Under the pieces are notes generated by a model. It saw only the letters and a program-made list of their open reading frames with translations. It did no database searches and was not told where the DNA came from. Made by a program: the position numbers and the translations under genes. From the NCBI GenBank assembly GCA_024280155.1, contig JAJRQQ010000043.1, positions 1 to 53,304 of the forward strand: a DNA stretch of 53,304 nucleotides, written 5' to 3'. Origin of the DNA: Bacteroidota bacterium. Its GTDB lineage: Bacteria; Bacteroidota; Bacteroidia; Flavobacteriales_D; Crocinitomicaceae. Shown here one piece after another: positions 26,354 to 35,621 of this stretch. Position 1 is the first letter of the stretch; each line of letters begins with the position of its first letter.

Positions 26354-28504
26354 TTATAGATTTTTCAAGGTGTATTCTAACATCATGTTGTATAAATGAT
26401 TACGGGTGTTCCCGCCGTAGATGCCATGATTCTTATTTGGATAGATGAATAAATCGAATTGCTTATTGCTAGATACCATTGCAGAGACCATCTCCATCGT
26501 GTTCTGATAGTGAACATTGTCATCTCCAGAACCGTGAATGAGTAAAAACTTCCCTTTTAATTTATCTGTGAAATTTATGGGAGAATTATTGTCGTAACCG
26601 TCTACATTTTCTTTTGGAGTTCGCATGAATCTTTCCGTGTAAATATTGTCATAATACCTCCAGTTTGTTACCGGAGCAACAGCAATTCCCATTTTAAAAT
26701 AATCAGCCCCTTTAGTCATAGCTAGTGAAGTCATAAATCCACCATAACTCCAACCCATTATTCCAATTCTAGTTGCGTCGATATAATCATATCCTTGTAA
26801 TTCTTTGGCAACTGCAATGAAATCTTCAGTTTCAAGTTTTCCCAATTGTAAATAGGTTGATTTCTTGAAATTTGCACCACGGTACATTGTTCCTCTCGGG
26901 TCAACTGATACAACGATGTAACCTTTTTGAGCTAAAAGTTGATGATACATGAAGTTTGCAGATCCCCAGCTGTCAGAAACTGTATTCGCTCCAGGTCCAC
27001 CGTAGATATTAATGTAAACAGGATATTGTTTGGTCGAATCGAAATCGACAGGTTTAATTATCCAACCATTCAGTTCTTTTTCATGCCCTTTAAATTTAAT
27101 AAATTCTTTTTTTGAAGTTGTAAAGTTTGCTAAACGGTTTTTTAATGCTGAGTTGTCTTCTAGTATATTCAATTCTTTACCGCTGTTGTTGCAAAGTGAA
27201 TAAATAGAAGGTGTATTGGCATCAGAACTTGATTTAATGAAGTATTTCATCCCATTAGAAAAGTTGGCATTATGTGTGCCTGTTAATGGAGAAATTGCTT
27301 TCTTTTTAGTTCCATCAATGTTAATCTTATATATTGTCTTATAAATTGGTCCATTTTCAGCAGAAGTATAATAGACGGTTTTATTTTTAGCATCAATGCC
27401 TAAGAATTCAATTACATCCCATTGCCCTTTTGTTATTTGGGTTGATTTTCCATCAAAATCTAATTTGTAAATGTGATTAAACCCATCGGACTCACTCGTT
27501 CTTAGTATAGAATTACCATTACTTAGAATTAATAAATTATCATCAATTTCTACATAAGTATCTGATTTTTCTTCGAAGAACACTTTAGTGACAGGCTGAT
27601 TGTTTTCAATTGTACATAAATGGTATTTTAAATCATTTTGATGTCGATTTAATGTTTGTAGAATTAATTTATTGTCAGAATTTGACCATTTTAAACGTGG
27701 AATGTATTCATAATCACCTAAATCTATTGAGTGACTTGTTTTAGTATTTAACGAGAAAAGATGGGAAGTTACTTTAGAATTGTCTTCCCCTGCTTTTGGG
27801 TAACGAAAAGTATAAGGAGTTGGGTATAATTCTTCAAAATACATCATTGTGAATTCTTTCACTTCATTTTCGTTGAATTTTAAATAGGAGATGTACTTGC
27901 TATCTGGCGACCAATCATAAGCTTGAGTTATTGCAAATTCTTCTTCGTAAACCCAATCCGTAGTACCATTTATGATTTCATTTCTTTTTCCATCAGTTGT
28001 AACTTCAATAACTTCTCTAGTTTTTAAATTTTGTATGTAAAGATTGTTCTTATATATATAGGACACTTTTTCTCCATCAGGAGAATACATGGCTAAAGTT
28101 TGTGGTTGACGAGTCGAATCAAGTGCTTGTAATTTATTGGTCGATAAATCGAGCAAATAATAAACGGCAGAGAAACTGTGTCTGTAAATACTTTTTGTAT
28201 CAGTCATGATTAATGCTTTAGTTTCATCCGCATTAAAAGAATAATCTTGCATTTTTATCCCTTGCAAAGCTTTTGAAGCTATTAGAACGTCTCCTTTTCC
28301 AGAGTAATCCGAAAATTTATGTTTTGTCACATTTCCTTTCGTTAGTTTCGAGAAATAGTTTCCATCATTCATAGAACGAAAACCATCAACTCCTTTACCG
28401 AAGAATTGGTATTCAGACCAAATGTTTTCAACAGTAATATCTTGTGCGGATATCGTGTTGATAGTGAGAGTTATTAGTAGTGTGAGAGTTAATCTAAATA
28501 CCAT
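26354..28504 (-). CDS. dipeptidyl peptidase IV family serine peptidase (S9)
   Basis: A 716-residue exported S9 peptidase that should release Xaa-Pro or similar dipeptides in the periplasm. A signal peptide of about 20 residues precedes a beta-propeller N-domain with DPP IV features (DWVYEEEFAI contains the Glu pair that binds the substrate N-terminus). The alpha/beta-hydrolase domain shows the nucleophile motif GWSYGGF, the acid in GSGDDNVHYQN and the catalytic His in NKNHGIYGG. YGGPGANTV is also typical. It is a single gene with 100 bases to gltA downstream and a 342-base gap upstream. Confidence 0.93.
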   Translation of the reverse strand: MVFRLTLTLLITLTINTISAQDITVENIWSEYQFFGKGVDGFRSMNDGNYFSKLTKGNVTKHKFSDYSGKGDVLIASKALQGIKMQDYSFNADETKALIMTDTKSIYRHSFSAVYYLLDLSTNKLQALDSTRQPQTLAMYSPDGEKVSYIYKNNLYIQNLKTREVIEVTTDGKRNEIINGTTDWVYEEEFAITQAYDWSPDSKYISYLKFNENEVKEFTMMYFEELYPTPYTFRYPKAGEDNSKVTSHLFSLNTKTSHSIDLGDYEYIPRLKWSNSDNKLILQTLNRHQNDLKYHLCTIENNQPVTKVFFEEKSDTYVEIDDNLLILSNGNSILRTSESDGFNHIYKLDFDGKSTQITKGQWDVIEFLGIDAKNKTVYYTSAENGPIYKTIYKINIDGTKKKAISPLTGTHNANFSNGMKYFIKSSSDANTPSIYSLCNNSGKELNILEDNSALKNRLANFTTSKKEFIKFKGHEKELNGWIIKPVDFDSTKQYPVYINIYGGPGANTVSDSWGSANFMYHQLLAQKGYIVVSVDPRGTMYRGANFKKSTYLQLGKLETEDFIAVAKELQGYDYIDATRIGIMGWSYGGFMTSLAMTKGADYFKMGIAVAPVTNWRYYDNIYTERFMRTPKENVDGYDNNSPINFTDKLKGKFLLIHGSGDDNVHYQNTMEMVSAMVSSNKQFDLFIYPNKNHGIYGGNTRNHLYNMMLEYTLKNL

Positions 28505-28632
28505 AATATGAATGTTTTAATTCTAAATAAAAGCTAAAAGTAGAAATACTTTAGCATAAACCAATCCAATTTTGTTGAAAATAGTTAATAGATTGTTGAT
28601 AATTTGTTAACGTGTACTCACATAATTTCCCT

Positions 28633-28640
28633 TATATTTG
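28633..28640 (+). promoter_or_regulatory. -7 box (TATATTTG) of the scavenging locus
   Basis: Exact TAnnTTTG match about 207 bases upstream of the first ATG of the locus. A TTTG at 28603-28606 is 26 bases away, longer than ideal, so the -33 element is uncertain. If used, the message has a leader of about 200 bases. Confidence 0.4.
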
Positions 28641-28750
28641 TTGTGTAAAATTATGTGTTGTCCTAGAGGCTTGATTAATGTGCCGAAACCGCATAATGAA
28701 AAACTTAATAAATTAAGTGTTTGAATGAAGTAAAATCGTGAAATTAGCTC

Positions 28751-28777
28751 AATTGAATTCCCAATTCAATTTTTTTC
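28751..28777 (+). terminator. terminator-like hairpin in the leader
   Basis: Arms 28751-28759 and 28763-28771 are perfectly complementary (all A/T pairs except one G-C) around CCC, and the strand continues as a T-run. It could act as a weak terminator or attenuator. The A/T stem makes it less stable than the other terminators in the window. Confidence 0.4.
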
Positions 28778-28846
28778 AACGTATTCATTCCTTTTAACGT
28801 ATTATCAATACCAAATATATATTATCAACCGTTTAATTTTTTAATT

Positions 28847-29821
28847 ATGAAAAAAACTTTACTTATTTTAACAACCTTAATTGGTTCAATGACTTTCGCT
28901 CAAGACTGTTCAGATTTGTTTATCTCTGAATACGTTGAGGGGTGGAGTAACAACAAAGCATTGGAAATTTACAATCCAACAACAAGTCCAATTGATTTAT
29001 CTCAGTACATCGTTATTCGATACTCAAATGGCTCAACAACCGCTACAGCTGCAAATGCAATTCAGTTAACTGGAATGATTGCGCCTGGAGCAACTCACGT
29101 TGGTGTTTTGGATAAACAAGATCCTAATGGAACAGGTCAAGAAGCTCCAGTTTGGGACTCTTTAGCTGCTCGTGCAGATGCTTTTTATTGTCCAGTATAT
29201 GGTACTTCAAATGCATTTTATTGGAATGGAGATGACGCGGTTGTTTTGGCAAAAGGAAATGTTAATGATATTCCTAACGCACAAATGATTGACATTTTTG
29301 GTAGAATAGGTGAAGATCCAGGTTCTTCTTGGACTACTGCTGCACCTTTTACAAGTGATGGTGGAAATGGGGTTAATGTAACTAAGGATAAGTCTTTAAT
29401 TCGTAAAGCGACTGTATTAAAAGGTGTTACTAATCCTGTAATTACGGAGTTTGACGCATTGGCTGAATACGATTCTATTCCTCCAGTATATACTGTTATT
29501 ACAGCAACAGATACTTTAACTTATGGAAATTGGGCAACTTTAGGTTCACATTCTTGTAACTGTGTTGTTGGAGTTGATGAGGTTTCTTTAGAGAAAGTTT
29601 CGATTTTTCCAAATCCAACGACAGGTGAGTTTTTTGTAAACAATGTTGAAAATGTTTCTTCTATTGTTGTGTTAAATTCTTTAGGTCAAGTGATTGAAAC
29701 GATTAGTAATAACTCAAATTCTGTTGTTAAATTTAATATGGCAGAGCGAAAAGCGGTTTATTTTGTTCAATTGCGTGATAGCAAAGGAAGCACTATTACT
29801 AAAAAAGTAATTGTTAAATAA
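28847..29821 (+). CDS. lamin-tail-domain protein with T9SS sorting domain
   Basis: A 324-residue secreted protein. Signal peptide MKKTLLILTTLIGSMTFAQ; then a lamin tail domain (about 21-160: DLFISEYVEGWSNNKALEIYN, GMIAPGATHVGV, AFYWNGDDAVVLAKG), a fold often joined to extracellular nucleases and surface enzymes; then a C-terminal type A T9SS sorting domain (about 250-324: VSIFPNPTTGEFFV, ending KKVIVK). It is the first gene of the nucleic-acid scavenging locus. No catalytic motif is present, so it may bind the substrate or the cell surface. A terminator follows directly. Confidence 0.88.
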   Translation: MKKTLLILTTLIGSMTFAQDCSDLFISEYVEGWSNNKALEIYNPTTSPIDLSQYIVIRYSNGSTTATAANAIQLTGMIAPGATHVGVLDKQDPNGTGQEAPVWDSLAARADAFYCPVYGTSNAFYWNGDDAVVLAKGNVNDIPNAQMIDIFGRIGEDPGSSWTTAAPFTSDGGNGVNVTKDKSLIRKATVLKGVTNPVITEFDALAEYDSIPPVYTVITATDTLTYGNWATLGSHSCNCVVGVDEVSLEKVSIFPNPTTGEFFVNNVENVSSIVVLNSLGQVIETISNNSNSVVKFNMAERKAVYFVQLRDSKGSTITKKVIVK

Positions 29822-29839
29822 GAATAATATTTTAAATAT

Positions 29840-29868
29840 AGAGGTCGATTTTATCGGCCTCTTTTTTT
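29840..29868 (+). terminator. intrinsic terminator inside the scavenging locus
   Basis: Arms 29840-29849 and 29853-29862 pair over 10 bases (one G-U) around a TTT loop, followed by six T. It lies between the lamin-tail gene and the receptor gene, whose ATG is at 29880. No promoter box lies between them. Confidence 0.7.
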
Positions 29869-29879
29869 GACTAAACATC

Positions 29880-32603
29880 ATGAGATCAATTTACCTTTTT
29901 CTTTTTCTATTTATTTCACAATTTTCATTTTCTCAAACTTCAACTGTTAGCGGAATTGTAACTGATAATCATGCTCAACAACCTGTGGTTGGAGCAAAAG
30001 TTTTTCTATCACCAACTTTAAGAGCGATTTCTGATTTGGATGGTAAGTATACGATCAAAAATGTACCCTACGGTGATTATGAAATGATGATCGTGATGAT
30101 TTCTTTTGATACGATGCGCGTCAAAGTTACAGTAGATTCTCCTGAATATACTTATGATGTTTTGTTGGGGGGAAGTCAAGAGTTAGAAGAAATGCAAGTA
30201 ATAGGGAACCTTGCTCAAGACCGAAAAACACCGGTGGCTGTTACAACAATAGGAAAAAAAGAATTAGCAGAAGAACTCGGTTCACAAGATTTACCAATGA
30301 TTCTAAATTCTAAACCAGGTGTACACGCTACTCAGCAAGGTGGTGGTGATGGTGACGCAAGAATTACCATTCGTGGTTTTAGTCAGCGAAATGTTGGGGT
30401 AATGATTGATGGTGTGCCTGTCAATGATATGGAAAACGGTTGGGTGTATTGGTCAAATTGGTTCGGATTAGATAATATTACAGCACAAATTCAGCTTCAA
30501 CGAGGTTTAGGTGCAACAAAATTAGCATTGCCTTCTGTTGGTGGAACGATGAATATTTTAACTCAGAATACAGGTGGTAAAAGAGAAATAAAAGTAAGAC
30601 AAGAATACGGATCTGGGGATTTCTTTAGAACGTATTTGTCTTATAAATCCGGGACATTAAAAAATGGTTGGGGAATTTTATTCTCGGGTTCATACAAACA
30701 AGGAAATGGATGGGTTGATGGATTAATGACACAAGGTGCTTTCTATTATTTAAAAGTGCAAAAGAAAATGGGAAATCATGTTCTTTCCCTAAGTGGTTTT
30801 GGAGCTCCTCAAAAACATGGTCAACGTTCATTTAATCAAAAGATAGAATACTGGGATAGTGACCTTGCGAGAAGAACAGGTGTGACAAACTTTGATTCGA
30901 CGAATATGGATTTGGGAAGAAGGCATAATCAACACTGGGGATATGCTACAGAAAATGGTAAACGAGTTGTTAAAAATGAACGATTGAATCGCTACCATAA
31001 ACCTCAAATTACATTAAAAGACTTTTGGAGAGTCAATAAGAAATTATCATGGTCCAACATTGCATACGTATCTATTGGACGTGGTGGAGGACAGCGTTAC
31101 TTCGGTTCGTCGTCAACAATAGTTAGAGATGCTGATGGACTAGTCGATTGGGATCAGATTGAATATAATAATCAATGGAAAACTTTTGGAGGACAGGTAT
31201 ACTCAACAGTTGATCCAGTTTTTCATCCGACAAAATTAAAATCTTCTCAAATTCTTTCAGAATCTGTAAATAATCACATGTGGTTGGGAGCAATTTCTCA
31301 GTTTGATTATAAAATTAATGATAAATTTAAAACAGCTGGAGGTTTAGATTACAGATGGTATAAAGGAAGCCATTATACTCAAATTGTAGATTTGTTGGGA
31401 GGAGATTATTATGTAAATCAATCCAATAAAAATGACGGTAATCCGATGAAAGTGGTTGGTGATAAAATTGCTGACCCGACCAGACCTTATCAAAATGATC
31501 GAGATGGGTTTGTGCAATGGGCAGGAGCCTTTGGACAGGTGGAGTATTCTCACGGTCGTTGGACGGCTTTTGTAAATGTTTCAGGTGTTGCAAATGGTTA
31601 TAAAGGAGTTGATTATTTTCAAAAGAAAAGATTAACAGTTGGAGATACTTTATTAGAAATAGGTTATAATGACACTGTAAATTACAACGGTACAGCTTAC
31701 ACAAGAGATTCTGAAGGATTAGAGTATAATGCAACAGATTGGAAATGGTTATACGGTGGGACATTTAAAGCTGGAGCAAACTTCAATGTAACCGAAAGAT
31801 CAAATGTCTTTCTGAATATTGGGTATTTGAGTCGAACACCTCAGTTTAGTAATGTGATTGATAATAATACAAACACATTTTTTGAAAACATCGCCAATGA
31901 AAAGATATATGCTTTTGAAGCTGGTTACGGTTTTCGTTCGAAGAAAATTAGTGGGAATGTGAATGGGTACTACACGGTATGGGAAAATAAGCCTTTCCCT
32001 TACGGGGTTGCTGTCCCAGATCCAAATGACCCTACTGAATTTATTCGAGCAAATGTAAATGGAATGGATGCTTTACACATGGGGGTTGAGGTCGATGCTT
32101 CATATAGAATTACTAAGAAGATTACTTTTGAAGGAATGGTGAGTCTTGGTGATTGGACGTGGCAATCTTCTGAAATTTTAGATGTAGTTGGTACTCAAAT
32201 AGAATTCGATGCTAAAGGTGTTCATGTTGGTGATGCTGCTCAATCTACTTATGCAGCATCTGTTCGATGGGCCTTTATTAAAAATGCTTATATAAAGGTA
32301 AAATATACCTTCTTCGATCGTTACTACAGTTCTTTTGACCCATTCAGTTTAACTGGAACTACTGGAGGTACAGAGTCTTGGAAAATTCCTTCTTATGGAT
32401 TGATGAGCATTCATGCTGGGTACAGAATGAAATTTGAGAAAACGAGTTTAAATTTTAGAGCAAATATTTTTAATGTCCTTAACACTTTATATATATCAGA
32501 TGCAAGAACGAATCAATTCGGTTCCGGTTTTGATGCAAATTCAGCAGGAGTATTTGTTGGACAAGGCCTACGCTTTAATCTATCAGTTGGATTTAAATTT
32601 TAA
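29880..32603 (+). CDS. TonB-dependent outer-membrane receptor
   Basis: A 907-residue TonB-dependent receptor that should import a substrate across the outer membrane. Signal peptide of about 19 residues; a carboxypeptidase-regulatory-like domain (about 22-95: TVSGIVTDNHAQQPVVGAKVF); plug domain (about 110-230: DARITIRGFSQRNVGVMIDGVPVNDMENG); then the beta-barrel, ending in a C-terminal Phe (NLSVGFKF). No SusD-like partner is next to it, unlike polysaccharide loci. Its place between T9SS nuclease-type genes suggests nucleic-acid fragments or nucleotides as substrate, an inference from context only. Confidence 0.92.
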   Translation: MRSIYLFLFLFISQFSFSQTSTVSGIVTDNHAQQPVVGAKVFLSPTLRAISDLDGKYTIKNVPYGDYEMMIVMISFDTMRVKVTVDSPEYTYDVLLGGSQELEEMQVIGNLAQDRKTPVAVTTIGKKELAEELGSQDLPMILNSKPGVHATQQGGGDGDARITIRGFSQRNVGVMIDGVPVNDMENGWVYWSNWFGLDNITAQIQLQRGLGATKLALPSVGGTMNILTQNTGGKREIKVRQEYGSGDFFRTYLSYKSGTLKNGWGILFSGSYKQGNGWVDGLMTQGAFYYLKVQKKMGNHVLSLSGFGAPQKHGQRSFNQKIEYWDSDLARRTGVTNFDSTNMDLGRRHNQHWGYATENGKRVVKNERLNRYHKPQITLKDFWRVNKKLSWSNIAYVSIGRGGGQRYFGSSSTIVRDADGLVDWDQIEYNNQWKTFGGQVYSTVDPVFHPTKLKSSQILSESVNNHMWLGAISQFDYKINDKFKTAGGLDYRWYKGSHYTQIVDLLGGDYYVNQSNKNDGNPMKVVGDKIADPTRPYQNDRDGFVQWAGAFGQVEYSHGRWTAFVNVSGVANGYKGVDYFQKKRLTVGDTLLEIGYNDTVNYNGTAYTRDSEGLEYNATDWKWLYGGTFKAGANFNVTERSNVFLNIGYLSRTPQFSNVIDNNTNTFFENIANEKIYAFEAGYGFRSKKISGNVNGYYTVWENKPFPYGVAVPDPNDPTEFIRANVNGMDALHMGVEVDASYRITKKITFEGMVSLGDWTWQSSEILDVVGTQIEFDAKGVHVGDAAQSTYAASVRWAFIKNAYIKVKYTFFDRYYSSFDPFSLTGTTGGTESWKIPSYGLMSIHAGYRMKFEKTSLNFRANIFNVLNTLYISDARTNQFGSGFDANSAGVFVGQGLRFNLSVGFKF

Positions 32604-32631
32604 ATAGAATAAATAATTAATAACAAAGTAT

Positions 32632-34905
32632 ATGAAAAAAATAGCATTAATTCTTTCAGCAGTTGTTTTATCGTTTGGACTTTCTGCCCAAACAGACGTT
32701 GCTGATGCAAGAACGTACGGTATTAATCAGACAGTTACTGTAACAGCTGTTGCTACAAATGGAGCAGAACTAGGTAGTATTCGCTACATGCAAGATAACA
32801 CAGCAGGCATAGCTGGGTATGGTGGACCAATTACAGGAGTATTACGAGGTGATTCTATTACAGTTACTGGACCTTTGATTGAGTTCGCAGGGTTGTTGGA
32901 AATTTCGACAGTTACAACTGTTGTGAATCATGGACAAGCTATAGTACAACCTACTCCTCTTCAGGTACCAATTCCTACAGTTGGGGAGCCTTTAGAATCT
33001 CAGCTAGTGGAATTACAGAATCTAACATTTGTTCAAACAGGAAATTTTTCTGTAAATAGTACGACTTATCAAGTGAGTGATGGTACGAATACTTTAGATG
33101 TTCGAGTAAATGATTCAACAAATATTGCAGGAACGCCAATACCAACTGGTCCAATTAATTTAACAGGATTGGTAGGGCAATACAATACGAATTATCAAAT
33201 AATTCCGCGTGATTTAAACGATATAGTTCCTTATGTAGCGCCACTATATGAAATAAATATTCTAGTAGAAGGTTCTACAGTTTTAGATGGAGGGAACTAT
33301 TTTGTGGGAAATACAGCCGTTACAAATTTTACAATTGAGAATTACGGGGTTCAAGATTTAATCGTGTCAGGTGCAATCATCACAGGTGTGAATGCGGGTG
33401 ATTATTCAACCAACTTAACTACAGCGACTATTGCAGGTGGAGCTTCTCAGTCTTTTACAATCAATTATACTCCAAGTGCAACAGGATCACGTTTTGCGGA
33501 TATAGAAATTTCTTCGAATGATGCGGATGAAAATCCATACACTATTCATCTTGAAGGAGCAGGGACTGATAATTTAGCTTCAGAACCATCTGCAAATCCA
33601 AGTAACTTAACCTTTCCTTTGTTAGAAGCTTATACTGTAGGTGGACAATATATGGCAGGGTCTGGAGCAACTGATTACATTGTTTTATGGAAAAATGGTA
33701 GTGCAGTTACTGAAATGCCTGTCGATGGAACAACATACTTAAGAGGTGACATTATCGGTGGAGCAAAAGTTGCTTATGTTGGTGCGGGAACTTCTTTCAC
33801 ACCTCGTGGAATAATTGCAAATCAGAATTATAATTTTGCAGTATTTGCATTCAATGGTCAAGGTGGTTTTGAGAATTACTTAACAACTTCTCCTGCATCT
33901 GGAAATGTGACAAGTTTAGGTGAAAATATCAATGGGTATTATGGGGCAATCAATTCTTCGTCAGCGTCATTAGTAACTGACTTAAACGCTTTGATTAATC
34001 CTCATAATGTTGTTACTTATTTTATGTATAAGCAAACAATGATGGAGACATTTGAATTGAAAGATACTGTAAACGGGGACTCTTACGTAACTTGTGCTTA
34101 TTCTGGAGAAAATAAAGTTTTCTCGGGGAATTTTGACTGGACAGCGACTGGGTATTCTAGAGAACATACTTATGCGCATTCTTGGATGGCTTCATGGCCT
34201 GCAGATTCTCCTGAAAAACCAGAGTACAATGATCAACATAATCTATACCCAACAAATTTGACAGAAGCAAATATTCCGAGAAGTAACTTGCCTTTTGGAG
34301 TTATTGATGGGACTGTAATTTCTCAGTATTTAGACGGTAAAAAAGGATACATGGGAAGTCAAATAGTCTATGAGCCAAGAGATCAACAAAAAGGAAATGT
34401 AGCTCGTGCACTATTTTATATGACAGTGGCTTACGGATTTCCTTTTACTGGTGATGCGGATGCAGACCAACAATTGGAATCAATTCTAAGAAACTGGCAT
34501 TTCAATGATTTGCCAGATGATTATGAGATTGCTCGTCATGAATATATATACAGCATTCAAGGGAATAGAAATCCTTTCATTGATTCTGTTGACTTTGCTT
34601 GTTTCGTGAATTTTGACAATAATGTATATGAATCACTAGGTTGCCTTGCATCTATTGAGGAATTAACACAAGAAAATATGGTGGTATTCCCTGTGCCTTC
34701 AAATGACATGGTTTACATTCAAATCAATGGTCAGGAAATTACAAGTTATGAAATCGTAGATATGAACGGTAGAGTAGTGATGTCTGAAGCAAATTTAAAT
34801 GCAGGTACTGTAGAATTGAATTCTAATTTATTAGAAAGTGGGAATTACATTGTACACGTGACGACTGAAAGAGGTTCTGCGCAGAAAAAATTAATCGTAC
34901 AGTGA
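32632..34905 (+). CDS. secreted endonuclease I family protein, T9SS cargo
   Basis: A 757-residue multidomain secreted nuclease. After the signal peptide (ending GLSAQ) come an OB-fold-like domain (about 22-200: ARTYGINQTVTVTAVATNG), a choice-of-anchor-D-type beta domain (about 230-315), a fibronectin-like domain (about 320-425), the endonuclease I domain (about 430-660) and a T9SS sorting domain (about 680-757). The nuclease signature is SREHTYAHSWM, then DQHNLYPTN and IPRSNLPFG, including the His-Asn metal-site residues. Members cut DNA and sometimes RNA outside the cell. The stop overlaps the GTG of the next gene by 4 bases. Confidence 0.92.
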   Translation: MKKIALILSAVVLSFGLSAQTDVADARTYGINQTVTVTAVATNGAELGSIRYMQDNTAGIAGYGGPITGVLRGDSITVTGPLIEFAGLLEISTVTTVVNHGQAIVQPTPLQVPIPTVGEPLESQLVELQNLTFVQTGNFSVNSTTYQVSDGTNTLDVRVNDSTNIAGTPIPTGPINLTGLVGQYNTNYQIIPRDLNDIVPYVAPLYEINILVEGSTVLDGGNYFVGNTAVTNFTIENYGVQDLIVSGAIITGVNAGDYSTNLTTATIAGGASQSFTINYTPSATGSRFADIEISSNDADENPYTIHLEGAGTDNLASEPSANPSNLTFPLLEAYTVGGQYMAGSGATDYIVLWKNGSAVTEMPVDGTTYLRGDIIGGAKVAYVGAGTSFTPRGIIANQNYNFAVFAFNGQGGFENYLTTSPASGNVTSLGENINGYYGAINSSSASLVTDLNALINPHNVVTYFMYKQTMMETFELKDTVNGDSYVTCAYSGENKVFSGNFDWTATGYSREHTYAHSWMASWPADSPEKPEYNDQHNLYPTNLTEANIPRSNLPFGVIDGTVISQYLDGKKGYMGSQIVYEPRDQQKGNVARALFYMTVAYGFPFTGDADADQQLESILRNWHFNDLPDDYEIARHEYIYSIQGNRNPFIDSVDFACFVNFDNNVYESLGCLASIEELTQENMVVFPVPSNDMVYIQINGQEITSYEIVDMNGRVVMSEANLNAGTVELNSNLLESGNYIVHVTTERGSAQKKLIVQ

Positions 34906-35621
34906 GATTAAAAAATATTATTCTTTTATTCTTTGGAGCAGGTCTTTTGGCCTGCTCTTCTGTTCAAACTATATCGGTTTCGAATGAAAAACAGATCCCT
35001 GTCACTCAGGAGTATGAAAAAGCAAACAAAATTGATAGTCTAATAGCTCCCTATCGAACAAAATTAAACCTCGAAATGAAGGAAGTTATTGCTCATTCAA
35101 ACAGAAGTCTTGAGCGAGGCAAACCAAATGGAGTCCTTAATAATTGGTCTACAGATGTTGTTTTAGATGCAGGTAAAGAGTTTGTTTCAGATTCTGTTCC
35201 AATCTTCTGTTTATTAAATTGGGGAGGGCTTCGGAATTCCATTTCTGCGGGAGATGTTCTTTTGGAGGACATTTTTAAATTAATGCCTTTTGATAACGAA
35301 ATTGTTGTTGTAGAAATGCCCGTTTCATCTTTGGATGAAATAATTGAATATTTAGTTGGTCGAAATGGTGAACCGATTGGAGGTGCTTTTTTAAAGAAAG
35401 GTCGCTTCGAAATGGAGAATTTCAATGTTGGTCAAACTGAAAACATATTTATTGTGACATCAGACTATTTAATGAATGGAGGAGATGACATGACTTTCTT
35501 TGAAAATAGATTGCGAACTATTTTTACCGGAATTCTCATGAGGGACGCAATGATAGATGCTGCTAAACAACAGAAAGAACTGATATGGAATGATGAAAAA
35601 CGAATAATTCTAGGAGAATGA
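34902..35621 (+). CDS. 5'-nucleotidase C-terminal-domain lipoprotein
   Basis: A 239-residue lipoprotein (signal LLACSS, lipidated Cys18) consisting of the C-terminal substrate-binding domain of UshA-type 5'-nucleotidases. NWGGLRNSISAGDVLLEDIFKLMPFDNEIVVVEM is the family hallmark, and YLMNGGDDMTFF gives the base-stacking Phe region. The catalytic metallophosphatase half is encoded by the next gene, so the enzyme is split in the order C-domain then N-domain. The start is a GTG overlapping the nuclease stop (GTGA), and the stop overlaps the next ATG, showing translational coupling along the three genes. Confidence 0.9.
   Translation: MRLKNIILLFFGAGLLACSSVQTISVSNEKQIPVTQEYEKANKIDSLIAPYRTKLNLEMKEVIAHSNRSLERGKPNGVLNNWSTDVVLDAGKEFVSDSVPIFCLLNWGGLRNSISAGDVLLEDIFKLMPFDNEIVVVEMPVSSLDEIIEYLVGRNGEPIGGAFLKKGRFEMENFNVGQTENIFIVTSDYLMNGGDDMTFFENRLRTIFTGILMRDAMIDAAKQQKELIWNDEKRIILGE

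Larger units (their letters stand above)
28505..28846. other. 342-base intergenic region with promoter and structured leader
   Basis: It separates the divergent DPP IV gene and the nucleic-acid scavenging locus. Contents on the plus strand: a TATATTTG box (28633-28640); an 8-base closing stem (28650-28657 with 28690-28697, one G-U pair); a 16-base palindrome (28703-28718); a 9-base stem with CCC loop followed by six further T (28751-28777); and two pairs of direct repeats, AACGTATT (28778, 28796) and ATTATCAA (28801, 28821). No protein-coding frame is convincing. Confidence 0.55.

Noticed and set aside
31327-31764. 145-codon open frame on the minus strand
   Set aside because: It lies wholly inside the TonB-dependent receptor gene, has no protein-like composition (many His, Asn, Leu) and no start signals.
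29880-32603. Polysaccharide utilisation locus
   Set aside because: No SusD-like protein, glycoside hydrolase or sensor-regulator accompanies the receptor.
35093-35425. 110-codon open frame on the minus strand
   Set aside because: Antisense to the 5'-nucleotidase C-domain gene, which has strong family motifs and coupled starts and stops.
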